DNA of 64,000 nt, taken from Paenirhizobium naphthalenivorans (GTDB lineage Bacteria > Pseudomonadota > Alphaproteobacteria > Rhizobiales > Rhizobiaceae). Below are positions 57,053 to 64,000 of this stretch, in pieces. The number at the start of each line of letters is the position of its first letter. Positions within the stretch are counted from its first letter, which is position 1. The position numbers and the translations under genes are program-made. The notes under the pieces are model-generated. The model made no database searches and had not been told where the DNA came from. It saw only the letters and a list, made by a program, of their open reading frames with translations. The DNA is taken from the NCBI RefSeq assembly GCF_007992095.1, contig NZ_BJZP01000005.1, positions 124,001-188,000 of the forward strand, written 5' to 3'.

Positions 57053-57841
57053 TCACGTTGTGTTTTTCCGCGCCCGCGTTATTTCGAGCACGGCAACCAG
57101 TGCGGCGAAGACGACTGGAGAGGACAGCCAACCGAGTACCACATCGGAAAGATAATGCCCGCCGAAGCTTAGCCGGAAAGCTGGCGTCACGAGCGACGCG
57201 GCGATGATGCCGGGCGCCATGATGGCTCGCAGTCTTCCCGGCAGAAGCGGGATCAGGCAGATCAGCCATCCGGCGCCGGCGGCCTCGCCTGACACGAAAG
57301 AGCAATTGTTTGGGCATTGGCCTGAAAACGAGCCTGCGGGCATGAACGGTAGTTCTCCGCCGAACAGGTCTGTCTGGTGCGGCCGGGGGCGGCCAGAAAA
57401 GCTCTTGAGCAGCAGATTGACCAGAACATAGGGGCCGAGGAAGAACGCGAGCAGTGACAGGCTGTAACGCTGCACCTTGGCTGGCTCGTAGGTCGCGCCG
57501 TGGTGTTGCAGGGCCTTGATAAGGGCGATTGCGACCACCACGGCGGCGGCGGATGGTGCGTAGAACAGAACCTTGCGCAGGAACATGAAGAGCGCGTCCA
57601 GCCGATAGGGGAAATCGCCACAGATGATGCCTGCCGCCGTTCCCCCCGGGCAGCTGGTTCTCTGGAAGAAGGCAGCACTCGTGGCGATGTCGAGCATTGG
57701 GACAAAATGGAAGATCGCCAGCAGTAGCCACCAGAGCGTGAACAGGCAAAGCGCCAGAACGCTGGCGTGATAAGCGTCCGGGTCGCGGCGAAGCGTATCG
57801 ATCAGGGTGTGATGTTCTGCTTTCGGCAAGGGCGCTTCCAT
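57053..57841 (-). CDS. PAP2-family membrane phosphatase
   Basis: 262 residues with six hydrophobic helices. Phosphatase motifs: K-x6-RP as LKSFSGRPRP (about 130-140), SGE in SFVSGEA where most family members have SGH, and SFGGHYLSDVV (about 220-231). The SGE variant occurs in lipid A phosphatases such as LpxE/LpxF, so lipid A or undecaprenyl-pyrophosphate dephosphorylation is possible. I prefer ATG at 57841, nine bases after GGAGA. Beside lptF, a link to LPS export is plausible but unproved. Confidence 0.85.
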   Translation of the reverse strand: MEAPLPKAEHHTLIDTLRRDPDAYHASVLALCLFTLWWLLLAIFHFVPMLDIATSAAFFQRTSCPGGTAAGIICGDFPYRLDALFMFLRKVLFYAPSAAAVVVAIALIKALQHHGATYEPAKVQRYSLSLLAFFLGPYVLVNLLLKSFSGRPRPHQTDLFGGELPFMPAGSFSGQCPNNCSFVSGEAAGAGWLICLIPLLPGRLRAIMAPGIIAASLVTPAFRLSFGGHYLSDVVLGWLSSPVVFAALVAVLEITRARKNTT

Positions 57842-58044
57842 CTCATTCATTCTCCGTTCGCCGGTCTGGCGGGGGAGCGGGCGGAACCTATCCGTAGTCT
57901 GCTCGACCTGACAAGGGGGCGGCGATCACGTTGCTTCCATCGGGATTGTTGGTGCCCCGCATCGGTTTTCCTTGCCTTCCGAGCGGAAAAGGAGAAGATC
58001 GCGGTCCGTTTCTTCCCTTTCGTCCGCGTCCGATGGAGTGCCCC

Positions 58045-59550
58045 ATGACCAGCAAGATCGACATCACTTTCGCCAAATCTCATTCCGTTACGGGAGGTGT
58101 CGCCGTGCTGTTGAAATCGGTCGAGGCGGATCTACCCTCGGGCATTGCGGAAGCCGATCCGGCAGGCGTCTACGCGCGGGCCGCGAAGGTCGGCAAATTC
58201 ACTGGAAAAGCCGCAGCGACGCTCGACATCGTCACGCCCTATGGATCCCAGGCCGATCGCATCGTCGTGCTCGGGCTCGGCAAGGCCGAGGCATTGTCTG
58301 CCCATGACTGGCTGAAGGCCGGCGGCAAGGCGGCGGCCTCGCTCAAGGGGGCCGACAAGGCCACCATCTTCCTCGACGTTCCAGACCTTGAGGTCTCGCC
58401 CAAGGCCGCAGCCGATTTCGCCCTTGGTATGCTGCTGCGCGCCTACAAGTTCGACACTTACAAAACCAAAAAGAAGAACGACAATACAAACGGCGACGAC
58501 GAGGCAAATGACAAGGGCACCAAGGTCACGATCGTCACGGCCGACGCGGGTGCTGCCAAGAAGGCCTTCGCCGATGCCGAAGCGGTGGCCGAGGGCGTTA
58601 TCCTCGCCCGCAATCTCGTCAACGAGCCCGCCAACGTACTCGGACCGGAAGAATTCGCCGACACCGCGAAGAAGCTCGAAACGCTCGGCGTCGAGGTCGA
58701 GATCCTCGGTGAAAAGGATATGAAGAAGCTCGGTATGGGCGCGCTGCTCGGCGTGGCCCAGGGCTCGGTACGTCCGCCGCGTCTCGTCGTCATGCACTGG
58801 AAGGGTGGCAAGTCCAAGGACAAGCCCATCGCCTTTGTCGGCAAGGGCGTCGTCTTCGACACCGGAGGTATCTCGATCAAACCAGCCGCTGGCATGGAGG
58901 AAATGAAGGGCGATATGGGGGGAGCCGCCGCCGTCACCGGTCTTATGCACACGCTGGCTGCCCGTAAGGCCAAGGCCAACGTCGTCGGCATCATCGGTCT
59001 CGTCGAGAACATGCCCGATGGTAACGCCCAGCGCCCGGGCGATATCGTCACCTCGATGTCGGGCCAGACTATCGAGGTTATCAATACCGATGCCGAAGGC
59101 CGACTCGTGCTGGCCGATGCGCTCTGGTATTGCAACGACCGTTTCAAGCCGGAATTCATGGTCAACCTTGCCACGCTGACTGGCGCGGTCCTGGTGGCGC
59201 TTGGCAACCTGCATGCCGGCCTGTTCTCCAATGACGACGGGCTGTCGGAAAAGCTGCTCGCAGCCGGTCTGGCCACCAACGAGCGCCTCTGGCGCTTGCC
59301 GATGGGCAAAGACTACGACAAGATGATCGACTCGAAGTTCGCGGACATGAAGAACTCGAGCGGCCGTCATGCCGGCTCGATCACCGCGGCGCAATTCCTC
59401 AAGCGCTTCGTCAAGGATACGCCCTGGGCCCATCTCGACATCGCCGGTACGGCCATGGCCTCGCCTGCGGATGAGATCAACCAATCCTGGGGCTCGGGCT
59501 TCGGCGTGCGCCTGCTCGACGAACTGGTTCGTGCCAACTACGAAGCGTGA
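58045..59550 (+). CDS. pepA: Leucyl aminopeptidase
   Basis: 501-residue hexameric M17 peptidase needing two metal ions. N-terminal regulatory domain (about 1-165); catalytic domain with [14 protein letters not shown] (about 270), the metal-binding NTDAEGRL (about 345-352). ATG at 58045 has GGAG upstream; the longer frame from 57931 is not family-like. Paired with holC downstream, as in many bacteria. Confidence 0.96.
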   Translation: MTSKIDITFAKSHSVTGGVAVLLKSVEADLPSGIAEADPAGVYARAAKVGKFTGKAAATLDIVTPYGSQADRIVVLGLGKAEALSAHDWLKAGGKAAASLKGADKATIFLDVPDLEVSPKAAADFALGMLLRAYKFDTYKTKKKNDNTNGDDEANDKGTKVTIVTADAGAAKKAFADAEAVAEGVILARNLVNEPANVLGPEEFADTAKKLETLGVEVEILGEKDMKKLGMGALLGVAQGSVRPPRLVVMHWKGGKSKDKPIAFVGKGVVFDTGGISIKPAAGMEEMKGDMGGAAAVTGLMHTLAARKAKANVVGIIGLVENMPDGNAQRPGDIVTSMSGQTIEVINTDAEGRLVLADALWYCNDRFKPEFMVNLATLTGAVLVALGNLHAGLFSNDDGLSEKLLAAGLATNERLWRLPMGKDYDKMIDSKFADMKNSSGRHAGSITAAQFLKRFVKDTPWAHLDIAGTAMASPADEINQSWGSGFGVRLLDELVRANYEA

Positions 59551-59570
59551 CGCGGGAAAGGCAGGAAACC

Positions 59571-60020
59571 TTGGCCGAGGTCCTCTTCTATCACCTTACG
59601 GAATCAAAGCTTGAGGATGCCTTGCCGCCACTTCTCGAAAAGAGCCTCGAGCGCGGCTGGAAGGTGGCGGTGCAGACCGTCGAACCCTCTCGCCGTGACG
59701 CGCTCGACACACATTTGTGGACCTATCGCGACGACAGCTTCCTGCCGCATGGCACCGATGTGAGCGAGGGGGCACAGGGACAGCCGGTGCTGATCACCAC
59801 CGAGCCGGCCAACGCCAACAAGGCGACCGTTCGTTTTCTGGTTGACGGCGCCGTGGCGCCCGACACGCTCGATTACGAGCGTGTCGTCTTCGTCTTCGAC
59901 GGGCACAATCAGGAACAGCTCGAAGGCGCGCGCGGCAACTGGAAGAGGCTCAAGGCCGAGGGCCACAAGCTGACCTATTGGCAGCAGACGCACGAGGGGC
60001 GCTGGGAGAAGAAGGCCTGA
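59571..60020 (+). CDS. holC: DNA polymerase III subunit chi
   Basis: 149-residue clamp-loader accessory that binds SSB and psi. EVLFYHLTESKLEDALPPLL and GWKVAVQT are HolC signatures. A TTG at 59571 has AGGAA seven bases upstream and matches the family N-terminus; a GTG at 59547 overlapping the pepA stop is possible. No psi subunit gene is visible. Confidence 0.93.
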   Translation: MAEVLFYHLTESKLEDALPPLLEKSLERGWKVAVQTVEPSRRDALDTHLWTYRDDSFLPHGTDVSEGAQGQPVLITTEPANANKATVRFLVDGAVAPDTLDYERVVFVFDGHNQEQLEGARGNWKRLKAEGHKLTYWQQTHEGRWEKKA

Positions 60021-60027
60021 TGGCCGG

Positions 60028-60048
60028 GGGCGCCAGGATGTGGCGCCC
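60028..60048. terminator. Hairpin between holC and the deacetylase gene
   Basis: GGGCGCCA (60028-60035) and TGGCGCCC (60041-60048), loop GGATG. Perfect eight-base stem between converging genes, probably a shared 3' end. No U-run. Confidence 0.45.
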
Positions 60049-60055
60049 ATAAGCC

Positions 60056-60901
60056 TCAGAATGCGGCGGCGAGCATCGGCATGCGCGATCGCGCGTATTG
60101 GAGCGTCACGACTTTGTATCCTTCGGATTTCAGTCGTTGCAGGAGCATCGGCAACATATTGACGGTGCGCGAATGAATGTCGTGCATCAGGATGACGCCA
60201 TTTCCTCGACGATGGAGGGCTGCCATCGTCCGTTCCACGATCTCGGACGGTTGAGATGTGAAATAGTCCTTGCTGTCGATGCTGACGTCCAGCACCACGG
60301 TTCCGCGATGCGCGAGTGCTGAGCGCAGTCGCGGCGTGTCCGCGAGATAGGGAAAGCGGAAGAAGCCGGGTTGTACCCCTGCACCGGAGCGTACGGCAAG
60401 CTCCCCCTTGGTGATCTGGTTGATCGCCTGGTCGTAGGCGATGCCCTTGAGATTGGGATGCCCCCAGGTGTGGCTGCCGATCGAGTGGCCCTGCTCCGCC
60501 ACCTTTCTCGCGATCGAAGGATAGGACTTGGCCATCTGGCCGACCATCAGAAATGTCGCCTTGACTCCATAGCGATCGAGGGTCGCAAGAATCCGCTCGG
60601 TCTTGCCGGGCATGGGACCGTCATCAAAGGTGAGAACAACTTCGCGAGGCGCCAGATGGATGTCGGAGATCGAAGAAGCCGTGATGGTCCGACCGCCCAA
60701 CTGGCCGAGCGGCCGGTTCGGGCGCAACCAGGCTGCCGGCTCCATCGGCACCGGCTCATCCGCCTTCAGCCTTTTCGTCGCGGGCTTGTCCGGAGCGGCG
60801 ACGAACGCCGTTTTCGCCGAGGGGGTGTCAGGCTTTGTCGTAGCGCAAGATGCAAGCGAAACGGCCAGAACTGCGCCGACAAGATTTCTTAAGATTTTCA
60901 T
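60056..60901 (-). CDS. Lipoprotein polysaccharide deacetylase (CE4)
   Basis: 281 residues. Lipobox in LAVSLASC (Cys about 20), so it is a lipoprotein. The CE4 catalytic motifs are present: TFDDGP (about 101), the metal-binding SHTWGHP (about 153) and RFPY; a late HDIH completes the site. Predicted to remove N-acetyl groups from a wall or surface polysaccharide. ATG at 60901 (MKILRNLVGAV) starts the signal; upstream sequence is non-coding. Confidence 0.9.
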   Translation of the reverse strand: MKILRNLVGAVLAVSLASCATTKPDTPSAKTAFVAAPDKPATKRLKADEPVPMEPAAWLRPNRPLGQLGGRTITASSISDIHLAPREVVLTFDDGPMPGKTERILATLDRYGVKATFLMVGQMAKSYPSIARKVAEQGHSIGSHTWGHPNLKGIAYDQAINQITKGELAVRSGAGVQPGFFRFPYLADTPRLRSALAHRGTVVLDVSIDSKDYFTSQPSEIVERTMAALHRRGNGVILMHDIHSRTVNMLPMLLQRLKSEGYKVVTLQYARSRMPMLAAAF

Positions 60902-60998
60902 GAATTCTACCCGAGGCGAAATGACCGGGTAGAGAATTCGTCTTTTATAGTTAAAAACTGATTTAAATCTATTGCTACGCGTAGCACCACGGCCGGCG

Positions 60999-62882
60999 TT
61001 ACCCCGCCATCGCCTCTTCATATTCGGCCGACAACTCCAGCCACTGCTCCTCGGCGGCATTCAGCTTCGCTGCGGCCTCACCACGCTGCTTGGCCTTTTC
61101 CGCCGCTTTGGCCGGACTTTTTTCATAGAGCGCGGGATCCGCAAGTTCCGCATCAAGGGCCTGAATCAATGTCTCCAGTTTCTTCGTCAGGGACTCGATT
61201 TCATTGATCTTTTTCTTCAGCGGAGCGAGCGACGCACGGCGTTCGGCGGCGAGTTTGCGTTGGTCGGCTTTTTTTCCGACCTCAACCGCTACTTCATTTT
61301 TTTCTTCTTTTTTTTTACCGGAAGAGACAATCAGATCTCGATATTCGTCCATGTCACCCTCAAACGTGGTGACGGTGCCGTCATTGACCAGCCACAGCCG
61401 GTCTACGGTTGCTTCAATCAAGTGCCGGTCATGGGAGATCAGGATCACGGCACCATCATAATCGTTGAGCGCCTCGATCAATGCGCGGCGGCTGTCGATG
61501 TCCAGGTGGTTGGTCGGCTCGTCGAGGATCAAGAGATTCGGCGCATGAAAGGCGGCCAGACCCATCAACAGGCGGGCCTTCTCGCCACCGGATAGATCCT
61601 TGGCGGCGGTGTTCATTTTTTCTGTGGTAAGCCCCATCTGGGCGACGCGCGCGCGGACCTTGGCTTCCGGCGCCTGCGGCATCAGCCGGCGAACATGTTC
61701 CACCGGAGTGTCTTCCGGCACCAGATCATCCAACTGGTGCTGGGCGAAGAAGCCGATCTTCAGACTGGGGGCGAGACGTAGATCACCGCTCTCCGGCGAC
61801 AGACGACCGGAGATGAACTTGGCGAACGTGGATTTACCATTGCCGTTCGAGCCAAGCAGGGCGATGCGGTCATCAGCATCGATACGCAGATTGAGGTTTT
61901 TCAGAATCGGCTTGCCCGGCTCGTAGCCAACGGAGCCACCGTTGATGGCGATGATCGGCGAGGCAGGCTGCTTTTCCGGTTCCGGGAAGGTGATCGGCTG
62001 AACATGATCCTCGATCACCGCCGCAACCGTGCCCATGCGCTCAAGCGCCTTGACGCGGCTCTGGGCCTGCTTTGCCTTTGTGGCCTTGGCCTTGAAGCGG
62101 TCGATGAAGCTCTGCAAATGCTTGCGGGCCGCGTCATTCTTGGCCTTGGACTTCATCTGCAGTTCGTCGTTCTCGGCCTTCTGGCGCTCGAACTGGTCAT
62201 AGCCGCCGCGATAGAAGGTCAGCTTTTTCTGATCGAGATGGACAATGGCGTTGACGGCATTGTTCAGCAGGTCACGGTCATGGCTGATGATGATGACAGT
62301 GTGCGGATAGCGGCGAATATAGTCTTCCAGCCACAGCGTACCTTCAAGGTCGAGATAGTTGGTCGGCTCGTCCAGGAGCAGCAAATCAGGCTCGGCAAAC
62401 AGCACGGCCGCCAGCGCCACGCGCATGCGCCATCCGCCGGAAAAGGCAGAGGCCGGGCGAAGCTGGGCTTCCTGATTGAAACCAAGGCCGGCCAGAATAC
62501 TGGAGGCGCGGGCTTCCGCCGAATGGGCATCGATATCGACGAGCCGCATCTGAATATCGGCAATCCGGTGGGGATCGGTGGCCGTTTCCGCTTCAGCCAT
62601 CAGGGCTGTACGTTCCTTGTCTGCGGCCAGCACGATCGAAATCAGGCTGTCTTCGGTGCCAGGGGCTTCCTGCGCCACCTGCCCAAGCTTGGCGTTCTTG
62701 GGAATGGAGACCGAGCCGGACTCGGGGCTGAGATCGCCGGTGATGACCTTGAACAGGGTCGATTTGCCCGCACCATTGCGGCCCACAAGTCCGGCTTTCG
62801 TGCCAGTAGGCAACGAAATCGTGGCGTGGTCGATGAGAAGGCGGCCGGCAATGCGGGCGGAAACGTCGTTAATTGAGATCAT
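60999..62882 (-). CDS. ABC-F family ATPase (Uup/EttA-like)
   Basis: 627 residues with two ATPase domains (Walker A GRNGAGKST, about 35-43; GSNGNGKST, about 345-353), signatures SGGWRMR and SGGEKAR, an inter-domain linker, and a C-terminal coiled coil. No membrane helices: a translation factor that rescues or times ribosomes. The linker after the second domain (about 518-545) has a Lys/Glu stretch with long A-runs in the DNA. Start at 62882 (MISINDVSARI). Resembles Uup more than EttA by the C-terminal coiled coil. Confidence 0.93.
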   Translation of the reverse strand: MISINDVSARIAGRLLIDHATISLPTGTKAGLVGRNGAGKSTLFKVITGDLSPESGSVSIPKNAKLGQVAQEAPGTEDSLISIVLAADKERTALMAEAETATDPHRIADIQMRLVDIDAHSAEARASSILAGLGFNQEAQLRPASAFSGGWRMRVALAAVLFAEPDLLLLDEPTNYLDLEGTLWLEDYIRRYPHTVIIISHDRDLLNNAVNAIVHLDQKKLTFYRGGYDQFERQKAENDELQMKSKAKNDAARKHLQSFIDRFKAKATKAKQAQSRVKALERMGTVAAVIEDHVQPITFPEPEKQPASPIIAINGGSVGYEPGKPILKNLNLRIDADDRIALLGSNGNGKSTFAKFISGRLSPESGDLRLAPSLKIGFFAQHQLDDLVPEDTPVEHVRRLMPQAPEAKVRARVAQMGLTTEKMNTAAKDLSGGEKARLLMGLAAFHAPNLLILDEPTNHLDIDSRRALIEALNDYDGAVILISHDRHLIEATVDRLWLVNDGTVTTFEGDMDEYRDLIVSSGKKKEEKNEVAVEVGKKADQRKLAAERRASLAPLKKKINEIESLTKKLETLIQALDAELADPALYEKSPAKAAEKAKQRGEAAAKLNAAEEQWLELSAEYEEAMAG

Positions 62883-63004
62883 GACTGGCGTTTTGGCCGA
62901 ACTGTCAGGCAAAGGCAAGCGGTCGCCGGGAAGGCAGTCGCCAGGAAAGAGGGAGCCGGTCTTATGGTTGCTTCACGGCAACAGCCCCGACAGCCGGCCT
63001 TCCG

Positions 63005-64000
63005 TCAGGCGACGTGCCATCCAGCAGTTCGGCCGGTAGGTCCCGGGTAGACCGCGATCGGCTGGCGGGGATTGGCGCGGGCGGCGTGGAGCGCCGCTTC
63101 GGCATGGGCAAGCAGTTGCATGGGAGCCTCCGCCGTATGGCTGAGGGCAATCCCGACCGAAAGACCGAGCCCGCCCTTGTGCGCGCCTTGCTCCGCAGCG
63201 AAAACGAGGCTGTTCTCGATCGCGGCATGCAGGCGCCCGGCGATGGCGTGGGCGTCTTCAGCCGTGACGTCTGAGAACAGGAAGGCGAAGTCGTCGCCGT
63301 CGATGCGCGCCAGGAAGTCATTCTTCTTGATTGTCTTGCGGAAGATCGCGGCCATGCGCTTCAGCAGCCGGTTGGCCGCATCCTCGCCGAATTGGTGGTT
63401 GATCGAGCGGAAGTCGTCGACATCAACGATGATCAGCGCCGTCGCTGGCGTGGTGCCGTCTTCGGCAAACAGCCCTTCGAGCCGGTTCATGAAGGCGAGG
63501 CGATTAGGCAGACCGGTCAGGCCGTCCTTGTTCATCATGGCCTTGGCTGCCTCGGCTGCGCGGTTTGCCGCCTCGATCTGCTGCAGGCCGTTCTTCAGCT
63601 TCAGGGCCAGGTCCGTTTCCGCCTCGAGCAGGTCTGCTGCTGAAGCTCCCAGGAAGTCGAGTTCGGCCAGCAGGTCGCCGATGCCGCGTGTCTCGTCCTC
63701 GCGGATCGACCGGGTGATGGTTTCCAGGGCTCGCGCAAAGGTTTGCTTGTGCAGGATGCCCAGCCCCACGTGTTCGCCCAGCTTGCCGAGCAGGGCGACG
63801 CTTTCGGATTGCATCCGTTCCTCGGCAAGTCCGCAGTGGCTGGCAAGACGGTGCTTCAGCCCGAGCTGGTCGAGGGCGTGCTGCGTGGCGCGCTGCCCAA
63901 GGGCGCCAAGGTCGCGGGCCAGCCCGGCATTGTGACCGGTGATTGCCTCGTGAACGAGATGATAGTTGCGCGGCAGCCCGGCGATGCCATGCTTAGCCAT
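63005..64000 (-). CDS. GGDEF-domain protein, degenerate and cut by the window end
   Basis: 331 residues visible. An N-terminal helical region (about 1-145) of the type seen in rhizobial GGDEF proteins precedes the domain (about 155-320). The signature is DGDDF instead of GGDEF (codons at 63287-63301), so catalysis is doubtful. A KKND nine to six residues before it resembles the RxxD inhibitory site with Lys for Arg, so it may bind c-di-GMP as a receptor. The ATG lies at 64000 but homologues usually begin earlier, so the true start is probably outside. Confidence 0.8.
   Translation of the reverse strand: MAKHGIAGLPRNYHLVHEAITGHNAGLARDLGALGQRATQHALDQLGLKHRLASHCGLAEERMQSESVALLGKLGEHVGLGILHKQTFARALETITRSIREDETRGIGDLLAELDFLGASAADLLEAETDLALKLKNGLQQIEAANRAAEAAKAMMNKDGLTGLPNRLAFMNRLEGLFAEDGTTPATALIIVDVDDFRSINHQFGEDAANRLLKRMAAIFRKTIKKNDFLARIDGDDFAFLFSDVTAEDAHAIAGRLHAAIENSLVFAAEQGAHKGGLGLSVGIALSHTAEAPMQLLAHAEAALHAARANPRQPIAVYPGPTGRTAGWHVA

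Overview
The window looks like chromosomal core DNA of an alphaproteobacterium in the order Rhizobiales, most likely family Rhizobiaceae. The evidence is high GC, dense coding, protein families typical of that order (TIGR02301, DUF2232 inside the S6/S18/L9 cluster, NrtR-like regulator, betR-choX-betC, CimA-type citramalate synthase, PssA/Psd pair) and the gene orders lptF-lptG-lptD-surA-pdxA-rsmA and fabD-fabG-acpP-fabF-mltG-yicC-gmk. I see no rRNA, tRNA, insertion sequence, prophage, CRISPR array or plasmid function. The assignment rests on recognition of families, not on a search.

Layout. 1-7.2 kb: mechanosensitive channel; a tightly overlapping operon (ygfZ, HD hydrolase, dual-specificity-like phosphatase, NrtR-like regulator); three small or secreted proteins; a Nudix hydrolase facing a YedK/HMCES-type DNA-protein crosslinking protein; and a 45-residue gene. 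7.4-16.3 kb: phosphatidylserine synthase and decarboxylase, a PAS-GGDEF protein, an Atm1-type ABC exporter, a LysM protein built from duplicated modules, a LOG-family protein and RarD. 16.4-22.7 kb: cysS, three tandem GFA-family genes with a 39-residue membrane protein between them, proline iminopeptidase and citramalate synthase. 22.6-26.9 kb: a membrane GGDEF protein, an SDR, purF and cvpA. 27-36.5 kb: radA, alr, dnaB, rplI, DUF2232, rpsR and rpsF, the widespread rpsF...dnaB-alr-radA arrangement, interrupted by an AraC-AzlC-AzlD block. 36.5-38.7 kb: Ca/Na exchanger and an aldo/keto reductase. 38.9-45.6 kb: the fatty-acid synthesis cluster leading into mltG, yicC and gmk. 45.8-49.4 kb: choline-sulfate module. 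49.4-57 kb: rsmA, pdxA, surA-like and the LPS export genes lptD, lptG and lptF. 57-64 kb: PAP2 phosphatase, pepA-holC, a lipoprotein deacetylase, an ABC-F protein and a GGDEF protein cut by the window end.

How the genes work together. Much of the window serves the envelope: phospholipid head groups (pssA, psd), fatty acids (fabD, fabG, acpP, fabF), LPS transport (lptD, lptF, lptG, surA-like), peptidoglycan (mltG, alr, LysM protein), and possibly lipid phosphate removal (PAP2). A second theme is replication, repair and translation (dnaB, holC, radA, YedK, rsmA, rpsF, rpsR, rplI, cysS). Three GGDEF proteins point to c-di-GMP signalling.

I found no obvious new multi-gene defence or mobile system. 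The most unusual signals are a C-terminal QMSLF beta-clamp-like motif on YedK, two small genes (45 and 39 aa) with good ribosome binding sites, a possible Cys/Ile-rich 13-codon leader before cysS, a duplicated A-B-B-A architecture in the LysM protein, an NrtR-like regulator with an erased Nudix box, and several unexplained inverted repeats.
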